Of a stretch of 64,000 nucleotides of DNA, positions 9,157 through 16,924 are shown piece by piece. The first letter of the stretch is position 1. Every line of letters starts with the position of its first letter. Below the pieces are notes generated by a model that had not been told where the DNA came from, made no database searches, and worked only from the letters and a program-made list of their open reading frames with translations. This stretch comes from Thermoplasmata archaeon. GTDB taxonomy: Archaea > Thermoplasmatota > Thermoplasmata > Thermoplasmatales > GCA-001856825. Where the stretch lies: contig JAJYUV010000005.1 of NCBI GenBank assembly GCA_021792355.1, positions 1 to 64,000 of the forward strand. The letters are read 5' to 3'. A program made the translations under genes and the position numbers.

Positions 9157-10521
9157 ATGAGAATTTGCATCGACAGCCAGACACCAGTGCTGAGATTTAA
9201 AATGAGTTACGAGGATCTCCTTGAAAAATATGGCAATTTCTCTGAACCACTAGACATTCAAATTCTTGAAGAAGGCGTTGACTATGAATTCAGTCCAGGA
9301 GGCGTCACCAATATGTTGTACCCATCTGTTAAGAGCATGCTCGAAGATGGTTTCCTGGAAAAAGTTGTATGGGTATCCCTAGGGATCAACTATCCACCAA
9401 GAATCTCCATCGGGAATCTAATGATCTCCCACGTAGAGATAGATGAGAGCGTGCTTAGAAATTACACGATGTTTAAGGAAGGACTTTGGTCCGAGATCCA
9501 TGGAATAGGAAAGGCCAGATTTACCCAGGCGGAATTCAATGCCTACGCGACCTATAACTGGGAAAACGCCAAAAAGATGTTCGAATACATGAATGATGTT
9601 GACCTGTTCTACGTCCAAGACTTCCAGCTACTGATGACTGGAACTGCCATAGGTCCTGCCGCCCCTGCTGTGTTAAGATGGCACATACCATTTGTTCCTG
9701 AGAAGATGGGAACGTTTGCCAGAAGAATCGTGGTTAAAGGGATGGAGAGCTTCGATGCGGTGGTTGTAAGCACAAGGCGAGATTTGGAAGGATTAATCAA
9801 ATCAGACTACAGAGGCAGAGCATACCAATTGTATCCCTATATCGACCCGCGGGAATGGGCCGATCCAATAAGTGCTAATGAAGTCGAAAAATTGAGGGAA
9901 AAGATAGGTCTGAAGGGAGACGAGAAACTTGTTATCATAGTTGCCAGAATGGATAAAATAAAATCCCAAGACGTTGGCATTAAGGCCTTTGCAATTGCAG
10001 CAAGAAGAGAAAAACTTAAATTGGCGCTAATTGGAAACGGGAGCTTTTCCTCTTCTTCAAAGGGTGGCCTTGGTTTTGGGAAAGCGGCTACATGGAAATC
10101 AGAGTTAAAGAATCTGATCAGGGAGCTTAGGCTTGAAGAACAGGTGGCATTTCTAGGGTACTCCACCAAGGAGGAACTGAAGGCGGCTTACAAACTGGCA
10201 TCTGTCATTTTGTTGACTTCTGAACTTGAAGGGTTCGGAATTACGGTACTGGAGGGGTGGACCAACAAGAAGCCTGTAGTCGTGAGTAGCGGTTGTGGAG
10301 TGAGTGAACTTGTCGTAAATGACTCAAACGGTTATGTGTTTCAGTCTGGAGATTTCAAGACAGCTGCAGAGATGATTCTAAAGTCAATAGGTAGTTCTGC
10401 GGACAGACTTGGAGAATACGGTTACGAAAGTTCAAAACAGTGCTATCTTCCATTAGCCGTCCAACGGGAGAAGAAAATGCTTGAAGAAGTTGGTACCGAA
10501 TTCAAGCTGGATAAGGAATGA
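9157..10521 (+). CDS. GT4-family glycosyltransferase, possibly trehalose-synthase-like
   Basis: A 454-residue GT-B glycosyltransferase using a nucleotide-sugar donor. The C-terminal donor domain has the ARMDKIKSQDVGI loop and the EX7E-type motif in ELEGFGITVLEGW. The N-terminal segment LRWHIPFVPEKM and the FDAVVVSTRRDLEGLI region recall archaeal TreT-type trehalose glycosyltransferring synthases. That is an inference, and glucosylglycerate-type or surface-glycan enzymes are alternatives. A TATA-like CTTTTAATAAAC lies about 25 nt before the ATG, so the mRNA may be nearly leaderless. It is a single gene. Confidence 0.78.
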   Translation: MRICIDSQTPVLRFKMSYEDLLEKYGNFSEPLDIQILEEGVDYEFSPGGVTNMLYPSVKSMLEDGFLEKVVWVSLGINYPPRISIGNLMISHVEIDESVLRNYTMFKEGLWSEIHGIGKARFTQAEFNAYATYNWENAKKMFEYMNDVDLFYVQDFQLLMTGTAIGPAAPAVLRWHIPFVPEKMGTFARRIVVKGMESFDAVVVSTRRDLEGLIKSDYRGRAYQLYPYIDPREWADPISANEVEKLREKIGLKGDEKLVIIVARMDKIKSQDVGIKAFAIAARREKLKLALIGNGSFSSSSKGGLGFGKAATWKSELKNLIRELRLEEQVAFLGYSTKEELKAAYKLASVILLTSELEGFGITVLEGWTNKKPVVVSSGCGVSELVVNDSNGYVFQSGDFKTAAEMILKSIGSSADRLGEYGYESSKQCYLPLAVQREKKMLEEVGTEFKLDKE

Positions 10522-10560
10522 ACTCACGCCTTGATACTATGGACACACCTATAGGTAACT

Positions 10561-11724
10561 TCATTCAAGGGCTGATTTGAGATCTTCTATGAGGTCCTCC
10601 TTATCCTCAATTCCGACAGACATTCTCACCAACCCATCAGCGATCCCTGCTTCCTTTCTTTCAGCCGGAGTCAAGCTAAGATGTGAAGTTTCAACTGGAA
10701 GGGTTATCAACGACTCGACTCCTCCGAGGCTAGGAGCGTAGGAGAATAACTTAAGCCTGCTTGCCATGCGTTTTGCCGATTCCCGTCCGCCTGAAAGTTC
10801 GAAAGAAACCATTCCCCCAAATCCTGTAAGATTCCTTCTGGCAATAGCATTGTAGTCAGATCCTTTCAGACCCGGGTAAAGGACTCTTTCGACTTTCCTG
10901 TGTTCAGATAGGAATTTTGCAACTTCGGAAGCGTTCTCGTTGTGTACCTTCATTCTTATTCCTAGGGTCTTGAGTCCTCTAAGCCCAAGAAATGCCTGTA
11001 TCGGGTCAGGGGATGCACCTAGCATCTTTCTCTTTGCCCACACTGAATCCATTTTGCTTCTTTCAAAACCAGCAAGTCCGAGCAGGATGTCACTGTGTCC
11101 CCCAATGTATTTGGTTCCACTGTGAAGGGTGAATGTAGCTCCAAGTTTTGATGGATTCTGGTTAAAGGGGGACGCAAAAGTTGCATCCACGAATAAAGGA
11201 ATCTCGGCTTCTTTAGCCATTTGTCCTAACAGTTGAATATCACACACTCCGAGGGTGGGATTGACTATCGATTCAGTATAAATCCCTGCATAACCCTTTA
11301 GAGTAATAGCCCCCTTGTTAATTTCATCGAGTTTTACGAGATCGACCTCAATGCCAATTGACGGTAGGAATTTGGTAAAGAATGTGAAAGTTTCCCCATA
11401 CAGTTCCTTGACTGAGATTAGTTTATCACCTTTCTTAAAGTGGGAAAGCACCGTTGAGGTGATTGCGCCCATACCAGTTGAGAAAGAAAGAGATTCTTCT
11501 ACAGAATCGAGCGAGGCGTACTTCCTTTCCAGTGCCTCAAGAGTAGGATTCCCCCATCTCGTGTACATATACGCTTTGTTTCTGGTGTGGTCAAGATATG
11601 CAGCTGGATTTGGATTAGGGTTAAGAAATGTTGATGTCTCAAATATTGGGGTTGTGACGTTTCCAGTTCTTTCGTCTCTAAACTCCCCTGACTGTACGGC
11701 CCTCGTATTAAATCCTGTTACCAT
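10561..11724 (-). CDS. PLP-dependent trans-sulfuration enzyme (cystathionine gamma-synthase/lyase family)
   Basis: A fold-type I PLP enzyme of Cys/Met metabolism, 387 residues. The PLP lysine is in HSGTKYIGGHSD. Other family features are the N-terminal TPIFETSTF segment, YTRWGNPT, the SFSTGMGAI phosphate-binding turn, and the C-terminal SLGGVESLI and RMSVGIED. Sequence alone does not separate cystathionine gamma-synthase, cystathionine gamma-lyase, methionine gamma-lyase and acyl-homoserine sulfhydrylase. The start at 11724 (MVTGFNTRAV) is chosen over 11745 because the family starts there and a TTAAATAG box lies about 25 nt upstream. Confidence 0.88.
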   Translation of the reverse strand: MVTGFNTRAVQSGEFRDERTGNVTTPIFETSTFLNPNPNPAAYLDHTRNKAYMYTRWGNPTLEALERKYASLDSVEESLSFSTGMGAITSTVLSHFKKGDKLISVKELYGETFTFFTKFLPSIGIEVDLVKLDEINKGAITLKGYAGIYTESIVNPTLGVCDIQLLGQMAKEAEIPLFVDATFASPFNQNPSKLGATFTLHSGTKYIGGHSDILLGLAGFERSKMDSVWAKRKMLGASPDPIQAFLGLRGLKTLGIRMKVHNENASEVAKFLSEHRKVERVLYPGLKGSDYNAIARRNLTGFGGMVSFELSGGRESAKRMASRLKLFSYAPSLGGVESLITLPVETSHLSLTPAERKEAGIADGLVRMSVGIEDKEDLIEDLKSALE

Positions 11725-12105
11725 ATTATATGAAACCCATGCCATCTATTTAACCATCCTCATCTTCAACTCGTAATAATGCCCTCTCCGCTTCTAGACC
11801 ATCTAAACCCATATTTTGTTGGGTATTTTTATTCCTTTCGCCCCGAATGAATATTCAAGATAACTGGATTTCTCGGTGATTCAACCGAATTTTTAAATTG
11901 AGCAAAGACGTCTGAAATTTTGATTGGAAATGGGATCAGCTATTTCTTAACGGTTCCTAATAATTTGAACGTCTGAGAAATATTTTCTAGAAAAAAGATA
12001 TTTGTTTAACTTTTTTTTCTCTGGCTAAAAATCAGAATAAATTAAATAATTAAATAGAACTTAAATTTGAACAACATTTATGAATTTGATACTCTTCCAG
12101 AGGCG
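11725..12105. other. AT-rich intergenic region between divergent genes
   Basis: About 380 nt without a convincing gene. It must hold the promoters of the leftward PLP enzyme and the rightward respiratory operon. ACGTCTGA occurs twice, near 11909 and 11971. A run of eight thymines lies near 12011, and A/T-rich TATA-like sequence (AATTAAATAATTAAATAG) lies near 12040-12057, a plausible promoter for the cupredoxin gene. I see no tRNA or clear hairpin RNA. Confidence 0.5.
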
Positions 12106-12849
12106 ATGATATCTGAAAAAACATTATACGCAATAATTGCGGTAATTGTACTGGTCGGAGGAATAGGAATTGGAGCTGCATATTATCACGAAGTTTCTGC
12201 GGTCTCTTCCCACAGTCCTCAGGAGCTTTCTTCATCGCTCACTATGATTATCACTCCAAACGTTTGGTTCAATAATTCTACAGGGACACAACCGGCATTT
12301 TTCGTAGTTGAACCAAATGGGCAGCTTGCATCTTCTGCGACGATAAAATTGCCCGCCCATACGCTAATCACATTGACGATTATTGACTACGATGGGGCAC
12401 TAGCAACGAACCTTGGTTCGAACGGCACGTCCAACAATTCCACTTACGCGAAGGTAATTGGTACAGTCGGTGGTGTAGAATACGTGTATAACGGCTCCTC
12501 ATCATATATCAATGCAACGCTCTCCGGTAATTCATCCAACAATATTACCATACAGAAGGGCATTGGATGGGCTGTCTCCTCTCTGCCCTGGGTAGGAGGA
12601 GCAAGTGGAGGGTGGGAAGTTTCGCACACTTTCACAATCACTTCACAAAGCGGCCAGATCCTTCTGAACGTTCCTTCTTTCGGTGGAACGAACCCATCTG
12701 GAGGCACAGTAACTGTAACTCAATTCTATCTTAACAGCACTGGATCATTCAACTGGCAGTGCTTTGTCCCTTGCGGTAGCGGAAGCAGTGGCTGGGACGG
12801 AGCTATGAGCACACCGGGTTGGATGATGGGAACAGTTCAGGTATCTTAA
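12106..12849 (+). CDS. Membrane-anchored sulfocyanin-like cupredoxin with an atypical copper loop
   Basis: Probably the extracellular electron carrier of the bc-type complex encoded next to it. Residues 5-27 form a signal anchor; the rest is a Ser/Thr/Asn-rich exported domain with many N-glycosylation sequons. A cupredoxin-like HTFTIT (H174) resembles the first copper histidine, and CFVPCG (C219, C223) followed by GWMMG (M240/M241) resembles the Cys...Met loop of sulfocyanins. The loop histidine that normally follows the cysteine (as in C-x-V-P-G-H) is missing and the loop is longer. ATG 12106 has AGAGG just upstream; a TTG 39 nt earlier is less likely. First gene of a three-gene operon with Rieske and cytochrome b. 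Confidence 0.6.
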   Translation: MISEKTLYAIIAVIVLVGGIGIGAAYYHEVSAVSSHSPQELSSSLTMIITPNVWFNNSTGTQPAFFVVEPNGQLASSATIKLPAHTLITLTIIDYDGALATNLGSNGTSNNSTYAKVIGTVGGVEYVYNGSSSYINATLSGNSSNNITIQKGIGWAVSSLPWVGGASGGWEVSHTFTITSQSGQILLNVPSFGGTNPSGGTVTVTQFYLNSTGSFNWQCFVPCGSGSSGWDGAMSTPGWMMGTVQVS

Positions 12850-12859
12850 GGGGATAGAT

Positions 12860-13564
12860 TTGCCTACGGAACAAACTCGAATGGATCAGCAGAAGAGAAA
12901 TTTCCTCAAGGTGATGGGAGTACTAATTATCGGAGCAGGTTTGGGAGGGACTCTAAGAAGCATTGTCCAATATGCCATTCCCCAAACTTCAGCTGCGGAA
13001 TCTTCATTTCCGACTTTACTGTTGGTTCTTCCCAATGGAAATCCGGTTCACACCTCAGACCTTGTTGTGAACAATCCGTCAATCGTAACTTTCAACTATC
13101 CTCTACAGAACGAGCCTAATTTTCTCCTGAGACTTGGAGATTCAGCCAATCGTGATGTCAAGGTAGATTCGTACACCGTAGATATCCCTGCTAGCGGGGA
13201 GAAATATCAAGCTCCTGCCGGCGTTGGACCATATGGATCCGTGGTTTCATCTTCCGCAATATGCCAGCACTTGGGTTGCATTCCACCCGAATTGCGATTC
13301 CATCCTCCTTCATCGTCGGCTTTTGCAGGCCAGATTCACTGCGACTGCCACGGTAGCACATACGACCCGTATAAAGGATTCAGTATTGTAACCGGCCCGA
13401 CCAAATCGCCACTACCAAGTATAGTGCTTTCCTATGATTCTTCTAGTGATACCTATACTGCATCTCAGCTGGTAGGCGCAACGATATACGGCCATATATC
13501 AGACCTCTCTGGAGGGAATGCACTGACCACGAAGGGTGCTGTCGTCAACACCGTTGGGGTGTAA
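12860..13564 (+). CDS. Rieske [2Fe-2S] protein
   Basis: A 234-residue Rieske subunit that passes electrons from quinol oxidation by cytochrome b. The cluster motifs are CQHLGC (C135, H137, and C140 for the disulfide) and CDCHGS (C161, H164, and C163 for the disulfide), all intact. The N-terminus has KRNFLK followed by a hydrophobic anchor, a twin-arginine-like signal in which the first Arg is Lys. The TTG start is preceded by AAGGGGA. It lies 10 nt after the cupredoxin and 4 nt before cytochrome b. Confidence 0.94.
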   Translation: MPTEQTRMDQQKRNFLKVMGVLIIGAGLGGTLRSIVQYAIPQTSAAESSFPTLLLVLPNGNPVHTSDLVVNNPSIVTFNYPLQNEPNFLLRLGDSANRDVKVDSYTVDIPASGEKYQAPAGVGPYGSVVSSSAICQHLGCIPPELRFHPPSSSAFAGQIHCDCHGSTYDPYKGFSIVTGPTKSPLPSIVLSYDSSSDTYTASQLVGATIYGHISDLSGGNALTTKGAVVNTVGV

Positions 13565-13568
13565 AGAA

Positions 13569-15167
13569 ATGAGTGGACAAAATTTGTTGGAACAGATTAT
13601 GAATGATCCTAAACCTCTTCCCAGAAAAGTCCCAGACTACATGAGGAAGAGAGGGGGCATCTGGTACTGGACTGGCGCAATGGTGATGATAGTATTCTTC
13701 TATGAGGTAATCACTGGAGTGATACTCTTCCTGTACTACCAACCTTCTAACGCCTATGCTAGCACTGAGTCTCTGCTCAGCGTCCCTTACGGATCTATCA
13801 TTCTTACGACACACCTCTATGGAGCTTATTTGATGATCGCCCTAGTTTACCTTCACCTCCTCAGAAACCTGTTCGTTGGTGCATACAAGCAACCAAGGCA
13901 GATGCAATGGCTCACAGGAGTCGCACTGCTTGTCCTTACAATAGCAGTATCATATTTCGGCTATTCAATGACCGGAGACGTCCTATCCTCTGATGCGACT
14001 GACGTTGCAAGAGGTATAGCTGGCGGCTTCCCAGTAATAGGCAAGTACCTCTCGCTGATCTTCCTGGGTAACGGATCAGACATATCACTATTTACAAGAT
14101 TTGAGGGCTGGCACATCATACTTGCGGGTTCGATCCTGGCGCTCTTCGCTGCCCACTTCTTCCTTGCGGAATACAACACCATCATGCCCGCACCAGAAAA
14201 AGTGGGGTATCGCGTTCCGGCTATAGACAAAGAGGACTCCACCTACAGTCCGTGGTATCCAAACAATCTTTTCTACATGACTCAAATAGCTCTGTTCACG
14301 TTGGCACTGATATTTCTTATCCCTTCAATAATAGCAATAATACCCGGTGTACCTGCCTTGTTCTCTCCATTTCCTCAGGTGGCGGCATCCAGTCCATTGG
14401 CTTCAGCCGTTCCCCCGTATCCTCCTTGGTTTCTCTTGTTCATATACAAGGAGTTAGACTTCGGAATCTCAGCAAGCGTTGGTCCCTTCTGGGCCACCGT
14501 AATCTTTACCGGCCTACCTCTCATCTATCTGCTCCTGGTTCCTTACATAGAGAAATCAGGAACTCTTAAGCCCTCAAGGAGACCAGTAATGGTTGCAACT
14601 GGCATAGTTGGAATAGTCTATCTAATTGGGCTGTCTGCCTGGGGTGCCTTGCTGCCAGGCGTTCCAGTAAGCAACGTCGTCGGGCTTCTATTCTTTGTAA
14701 TTCCCCTAGCACTGATAATACCAACAGTCTACTACATCTCAAATGCGATAGAGTCTGGAAGGGTCAAAATGAGTAATGCATGGAAGATATATGTCCTCAT
14801 CGCATTTGATGCGTTCATATCTATTCTCGACGGAATGTCTATATATTACTCACTCGGTAACGGATCATTCTTACACACAACGGCTACAATATTCCTGACG
14901 GTTGTTCTGACTATTTCCTTGCTGGTTACCTTTGCAGCCATCTACGGCATCAAAGCGGAGAAGGAAACAAAGGTTCATTCTGGGAGAGTCCACGTAGTTT
15001 TTGGAAGCATTTACGGAATACTTGCCATCGGTATCCTTGCCATTATATCAGTGATCTCTCCAGAGAATACGTTTAACCAATCACTTTACGGAATAGGTAT
15101 GGGACTGATATTTCTACTGGGAGGAGCTTTTACAATGCTATACAGATCTCACGAGTTTAACGAGTGA
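13569..15167 (+). CDS. Cytochrome b of a bc-type quinol-oxidizing complex
   Basis: A 532-residue polytopic protein of about a dozen membrane spans. Two pairs of heme-ligand histidines are spaced 14 apart in neighbouring helices: H82/H96 (HLYGAYLMIALVYLH) and H182/H196 (HIILAGSILALFAAH), as expected for two b hemes. The C-terminal half is longer than b6-type proteins and adds further helices. An in-frame start 33 nt upstream lies inside the Rieske gene; ATG 13569 is preferred because it follows the Rieske stop by 4 nt. No cytochrome c gene is nearby, so the cupredoxin is the likely acceptor. Confidence 0.92.
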   Translation: MSGQNLLEQIMNDPKPLPRKVPDYMRKRGGIWYWTGAMVMIVFFYEVITGVILFLYYQPSNAYASTESLLSVPYGSIILTTHLYGAYLMIALVYLHLLRNLFVGAYKQPRQMQWLTGVALLVLTIAVSYFGYSMTGDVLSSDATDVARGIAGGFPVIGKYLSLIFLGNGSDISLFTRFEGWHIILAGSILALFAAHFFLAEYNTIMPAPEKVGYRVPAIDKEDSTYSPWYPNNLFYMTQIALFTLALIFLIPSIIAIIPGVPALFSPFPQVAASSPLASAVPPYPPWFLLFIYKELDFGISASVGPFWATVIFTGLPLIYLLLVPYIEKSGTLKPSRRPVMVATGIVGIVYLIGLSAWGALLPGVPVSNVVGLLFFVIPLALIIPTVYYISNAIESGRVKMSNAWKIYVLIAFDAFISILDGMSIYYSLGNGSFLHTTATIFLTVVLTISLLVTFAAIYGIKAEKETKVHSGRVHVVFGSIYGILAIGILAIISVISPENTFNQSLYGIGMGLIFLLGGAFTMLYRSHEFNE

Positions 15168-15222
15168 ACACCTAACTCAACACAACTGGTTATTCTTTAT
15201 TTCTCTATTATCACTTTCTTTT

Positions 15223-15280
15223 TATCAAATTAGATCAGTATTGTGTATTATTGTCACATTTTTGTAAAAGGGTATGTGGG
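15223..15280 (+). repeat. Degenerate copy C of the tRNA-Cys 3' end plus flank
   Basis: This 58-nt segment aligns with 16804-16865, the 3' flank and last bases of tRNA-Cys read on the plus strand, at roughly 70 percent identity by eye. Shared blocks are TATCAAA, GTATTATT and AAAAGGGTA followed by GTGGG. It lies downstream of cytochrome b in otherwise noncoding DNA. See the finding on the repeat array. Confidence 0.5.
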
Positions 15281-15448
15281 TACCCAGTTAAATAATTAAT
15301 CAGGTATCCCAAGATCAGATTACAGGCTGATCCACTTAGAAATGTAAACAAATTTTGTGAATTAACAACCTCAGTCTTCTAAGAGGTCTAAATTTTACGT
15401 AAACAGCGTAAAACTAAGCTTAAAATAGCCTAGTCTCATCGTTAGTCA

Positions 15449-15832
15449 TTGAAAAGAGTTGTAACAGTCCTCGGAATTGTTGCAGCTTTAATTGAAGTGT
15501 TCGTAGGCGTAGCTACAATGGCGGTTACGAGCAGTTTTTCTTTTGACGCCTTTCTAGCTGCTACCTTATACGATGCACTTCCTGAGTTCATTGCAGCGCT
15601 GGGTATAGTCATAGGACTGATGATTGCAAAAAGGGGAAGAGCCTCTGGAGGCTGGATCATTCTTGTATTTGGTTTGGTGCCATTAACAGTACTGTACGAC
15701 ATCATATATTCATTTTCAATAAACTTCATACCCTTTGTACTGTTCATCTTCTATCTTCCGCTCGTCGTAGTACCAATCATCCTTTCGTCTATTGGTGGAC
15801 TAATTCAAATTAGGAACAAGAAACCAGAATGA
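15449..15832 (+). CDS. Small four-helix membrane protein, unknown function
   Basis: A 127-residue protein made almost entirely of about four hydrophobic segments, with a short basic tail (NKKPE). It matches no family I recognise. The TTG start is directly upstream of the first basic residues (KR) and first helix, giving a positive-inside N-terminus. It is a lone gene between two copies of the tRNA-Cys-derived repeat, so it may be cargo of an old insertion. The antisense frame is open for 101 codons but reads as low-complexity sequence and is rejected. Confidence 0.6.
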   Translation: MKRVVTVLGIVAALIEVFVGVATMAVTSSFSFDAFLAATLYDALPEFIAALGIVIGLMIAKRGRASGGWIILVFGLVPLTVLYDIIYSFSINFIPFVLFIFYLPLVVVPIILSSIGGLIQIRNKKPE

Positions 15833-16010
15833 ATCTGTTCGTAAGGATTTAGGATAGTGGAGCTCTTCAATCACATCCATGACACCGAATTAATATCACT
15901 GATCCTGTTTCTTCGAAGGCTAATTTTTTAGAAAAGTAATTTCTGCAACTCCTGCCCTACGAGCTTCTCCGACTGTAATCGTGGTATCATTCTTCCCTAT
16001 GCAGTAGATT

Positions 16011-16047
16011 GTTATTATTATCTAAATGTCTATAAAAAGGGTAGGTG
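16011..16047 (+). repeat. Degenerate copy A of the tRNA-Cys 3' end plus flank
   Basis: ATTATTATC followed by AAAAGGGTAGGTG matches the same blocks at the real tRNA-Cys 3' end (16829-16862); the final 13 nt are identical. It is 769 nt after copy C and 815 nt before the tRNA, measured between the GGGTA blocks. A second shared block follows at 16053-16092. Confidence 0.55.
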
Positions 16048-16052
16048 TGCAA

Positions 16053-16092
16053 ATGAACTCAGTTGAGTACAAAAATACTCAAATGACTATCT
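16053..16092 (-). repeat. Second repeat block and likely 3' hairpin of the toxin transcript
   Basis: The 40-nt block ATGAAC...TTGAGT..AAAAATA..TC recurs imperfectly at 16722-16762 on the other side of the toxin-antitoxin genes. Within this copy TTGAGTA and TACTCAA form a perfect 7-bp hairpin with an A/T-rich loop, placed just after the relE stop in the direction of relE transcription. It may act as a transcript end or as a recombination flank. Confidence 0.4.
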
Positions 16093-16108
16093 TCTCTGTT
16101 GTCTCTGA

Positions 16109-16363
16109 TCAAGCGTAGATATTTCTTCTGTGTCCTATCTTGATGACAAGTACAATCAGTTCGCTATCCTTTATCTGATAGATTGCCCTGTAATCGCCAA
16201 TTCTCAAACTTCTTAACCCACTCAAGATTGCGGTTAGAGGTTTACCAAGTTCTGGATCCTTCTCCAGCAATAGCAGCTTATTTTCAATTCGTCTTCGTAT
16301 CGAATTATCACACCCCTTTAGAAAGTCTTCTGCCTCTGAAGTGAGAATTATCTCATAGGACAT
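16109..16363 (-). CDS. RelE/ParE-family toxin
   Basis: An 84-residue basic protein with the RelE/ParE fold pattern: MSYEIILTSEAEDFLKGC, then a helical RRRIENKLLLLEKDPELGKPL segment, then LRSLRIGDYRAIYQI and a final VLVIKIGHRRNIY. The R-I-G-D-Y-R-A-I-Y core and the GHRRNIY end are typical of RelE-type mRNA interferases. It lies 2 nt after its antitoxin gene and is followed by a hairpin. The pair is flanked by tRNA-Cys-derived repeats. Confidence 0.85.
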   Translation of the reverse strand: MSYEIILTSEAEDFLKGCDNSIRRRIENKLLLLEKDPELGKPLTAILSGLRSLRIGDYRAIYQIKDSELIVLVIKIGHRRNIYA

Positions 16364-16365
16364 AT

Positions 16366-16626
16366 TCAGTCCAATTCCTTCTTAATCTCTCTGAGGCGTT
16401 TGGTTCGACCTTCGTTGAAATCTTTGACGCCCCTGGCAATTCCCTTCATCAGTTCTGGATCTGAAAGGATCTCCAGCGTCTCAATAAGCGAATCTCTGTC
16501 TGCGATTTCGGGAGATGATGAAGCGATGAGCCTTGAAATTAGTTCGTTGTACGATTCCCTATGATGAATTTTCAGCTCGTCCAATCTCGCCTTGACTTTC
16601 TCGTCAATCTGAATGGTGGTCACCAT
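16366..16626 (-). CDS. Ribbon-helix-helix antitoxin partner of the RelE toxin
   Basis: An 86-residue protein starting MVTTIQIDEKVKARLDELK, the beta-strand plus helix pattern of ribbon-helix-helix DNA-binding antitoxins, with a charged C-terminal half likely to wrap the toxin. It precedes relE by 2 nt, the usual antitoxin-first order. Such antitoxins usually repress their own promoter, here in the 16630-16720 region, although no operator is obvious. Confidence 0.78.
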   Translation of the reverse strand: MVTTIQIDEKVKARLDELKIHHRESYNELISRLIASSSPEIADRDSLIETLEILSDPELMKGIARGVKDFNEGRTKRLREIKKELD

Positions 16627-16721
16627 ACATGTCTATAGGTAGCCATAGATATTAAAGGTTTTCAATCGTTCAATTGCACACTTCGGAGGACACTAATCTA
16701 GGAGATTTTTGACGGTTGATC

Positions 16722-16762
16722 ATGAACCAAATTGAGTGGAAAAATATTCGAAACCACAGTCT
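16722..16762 (+). repeat. Second repeat block, distal copy
   Basis: Imperfect copy of the block at 16053-16092, sharing ATGAAC, TTGAGT and AAAAATA in the same order. Together with the copy on the far side it brackets the toxin-antitoxin genes as a direct repeat. Confidence 0.4.
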
Positions 16763-16803
16763 CAACTTTCTCAGGCATTTCAGGATTTCTTCCTGTTCTA
16801 TTC

Positions 16804-16865
16804 TATCAAACTCGGTTAATATTACGTATTATTATCGCTATATTTATATAAAAGGGTAGGTGGGG
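16804..16865 (+). repeat. Parent copy B: tRNA-Cys 3' end and flank
   Basis: The reference copy of the repeat family, spanning the last bases of tRNA-Cys (plus-strand GGGTAGGTGGGG) and the AT-rich flank with TTTATATAAAA. The related copies are at 15223-15280 and 16011-16047. This is the position where archaeal integrative elements typically recombine, but no integrase gene is present in the window. Confidence 0.5.
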
Positions 16866-16924
16866 ATTCGAACCCCAATAGTCGGGATCTGCAGTCCCGT
16901 GCATAGCCGCTCTGCCACCTACCC
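16854..16924 (-). tRNA. tRNA-Cys (anticodon GCA)
   Basis: On the minus strand the gene folds as a complete cloverleaf: acceptor GGGUAGG with CCUACCC, anticodon stem CGGGA/UCCCG around the loop CUGCAGA (anticodon GCA), and a T arm UGGGG/CCCCA with UUCGAAU. The length is 71 nt, with no intron and no encoded CCA. Its 5' end overlaps the last 6 nt of the transglycosylase gene: the GGG and TAG of the tRNA supply that gene's final glycine codon and stop. Confidence 0.95.

Noticed and set aside
14252..14569. A second gene inside cytochrome b
   Set aside because: It is an out-of-frame shadow of a gene whose heme ligands and helices are intact.
15442..15747. Antisense open frame opposite the 127-residue membrane protein
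   Set aside because: It is the mirror of a strongly hydrophobic gene and reads as Thr/Ala/Lys low-complexity sequence; the sense frame gives clear helices and a basic tail.
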